A DNA stretch of 64,000 nt. It comes from Serilophus lunatus (Eukaryota > Chordata > Aves > Passeriformes > Eurylaimidae). The position numbers and the translations under genes are program-made. Numbering within the stretch: position 1 is the stretch's first letter; every line of letters begins with the position of its first letter. Location: positions 100,471 to 164,470 of the forward strand of contig VXBA01005592.1 in the NCBI GenBank assembly GCA_013399895.1. The letters run 5' to 3'. Shown here one piece after another: positions 63,919 to 64,000 of the stretch. A model generated the notes under the pieces. That model was not told the DNA's origin, made no database searches, and saw only the letters and a program-made list of their open reading frames with translations.

Positions 63919-64000
63919 GCACAAAAAGGAACTGACGTTGTATAGCAATTTTCAAAGAGATAGATCAAGAAAGTGCTTGTGATAATTCCAAATAAAAAGT

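Overview
The window looks like 64 kb of non-coding nuclear DNA from a bird, most likely a songbird (passerine). The evidence is the repeat content: several CR1 (chicken repeat 1) LINE copies in both orientations, a tRNA-Ile-headed SINE with a CR1-like tail (the TguSINE1 architecture known from passerines), and at least six solo LTRs of avian endogenous-retrovirus type. I found no host protein-coding exon, no functional tRNA or rRNA gene and no CRISPR. The open reading frames of 60-130 codons scattered through the AT-rich sequence look like chance or repeat-derived frames, and I could not match any of them to a host protein family.

Layout. 1-262 is a short CpG-dense block ending in a splice-donor-like sequence. 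It is either the edge of a promoter/first exon on the plus strand or the end of a GC-rich LTR. 425-587 is a CR1 3' end. 1386-4746 is a long decayed CR1 that keeps its 5' end, ORF1 and most of ORF2 but has lost its 3' end. 4747-11306 is AT-rich sequence with nothing recognisable. The SINE is at 11307-11447 and a solo LTR with a perfect 5-bp target duplication at 11756-12530. Three CR1 fragments are packed into 13644-15170. Next come AT-rich sequence, an A/C-rich tract, a poly-A tract with an assembly gap and a near-perfect palindrome, then a probable LTR at 21950-22533 and a CR1 fragment with an internal 9-bp minisatellite at 23834-24056. A nested pair of LTRs fills 24363-26006.

From 26012 to the end the sequence is mostly featureless. 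It is broken by an LTR with a 4-bp target duplication (36859-37296), a short dispersed duplication (39654 and 41055), a CR1 end (41330-41532), an LTR (42516-43068), a long pure TTTC microsatellite (46765-46911), a perfect 13-bp hairpin (57900-57930), an exact 72-bp tandem duplication (59322-59465), a CR1 3' region (61600-62302) and G/T- and A/C-rich tracts near the end.

The best interpretation is a gene desert or one very large intron. Five of six LTRs read on the minus strand. With the donor-like site at 257 this would fit an intron of a plus-strand gene starting at or before position 1, but that is inference from a small sample. I did not find evidence for a new biological system. The points worth a second look are structural: the 3'-truncated CR1, the nested LTRs, the recent tandem duplications and the terminal block.
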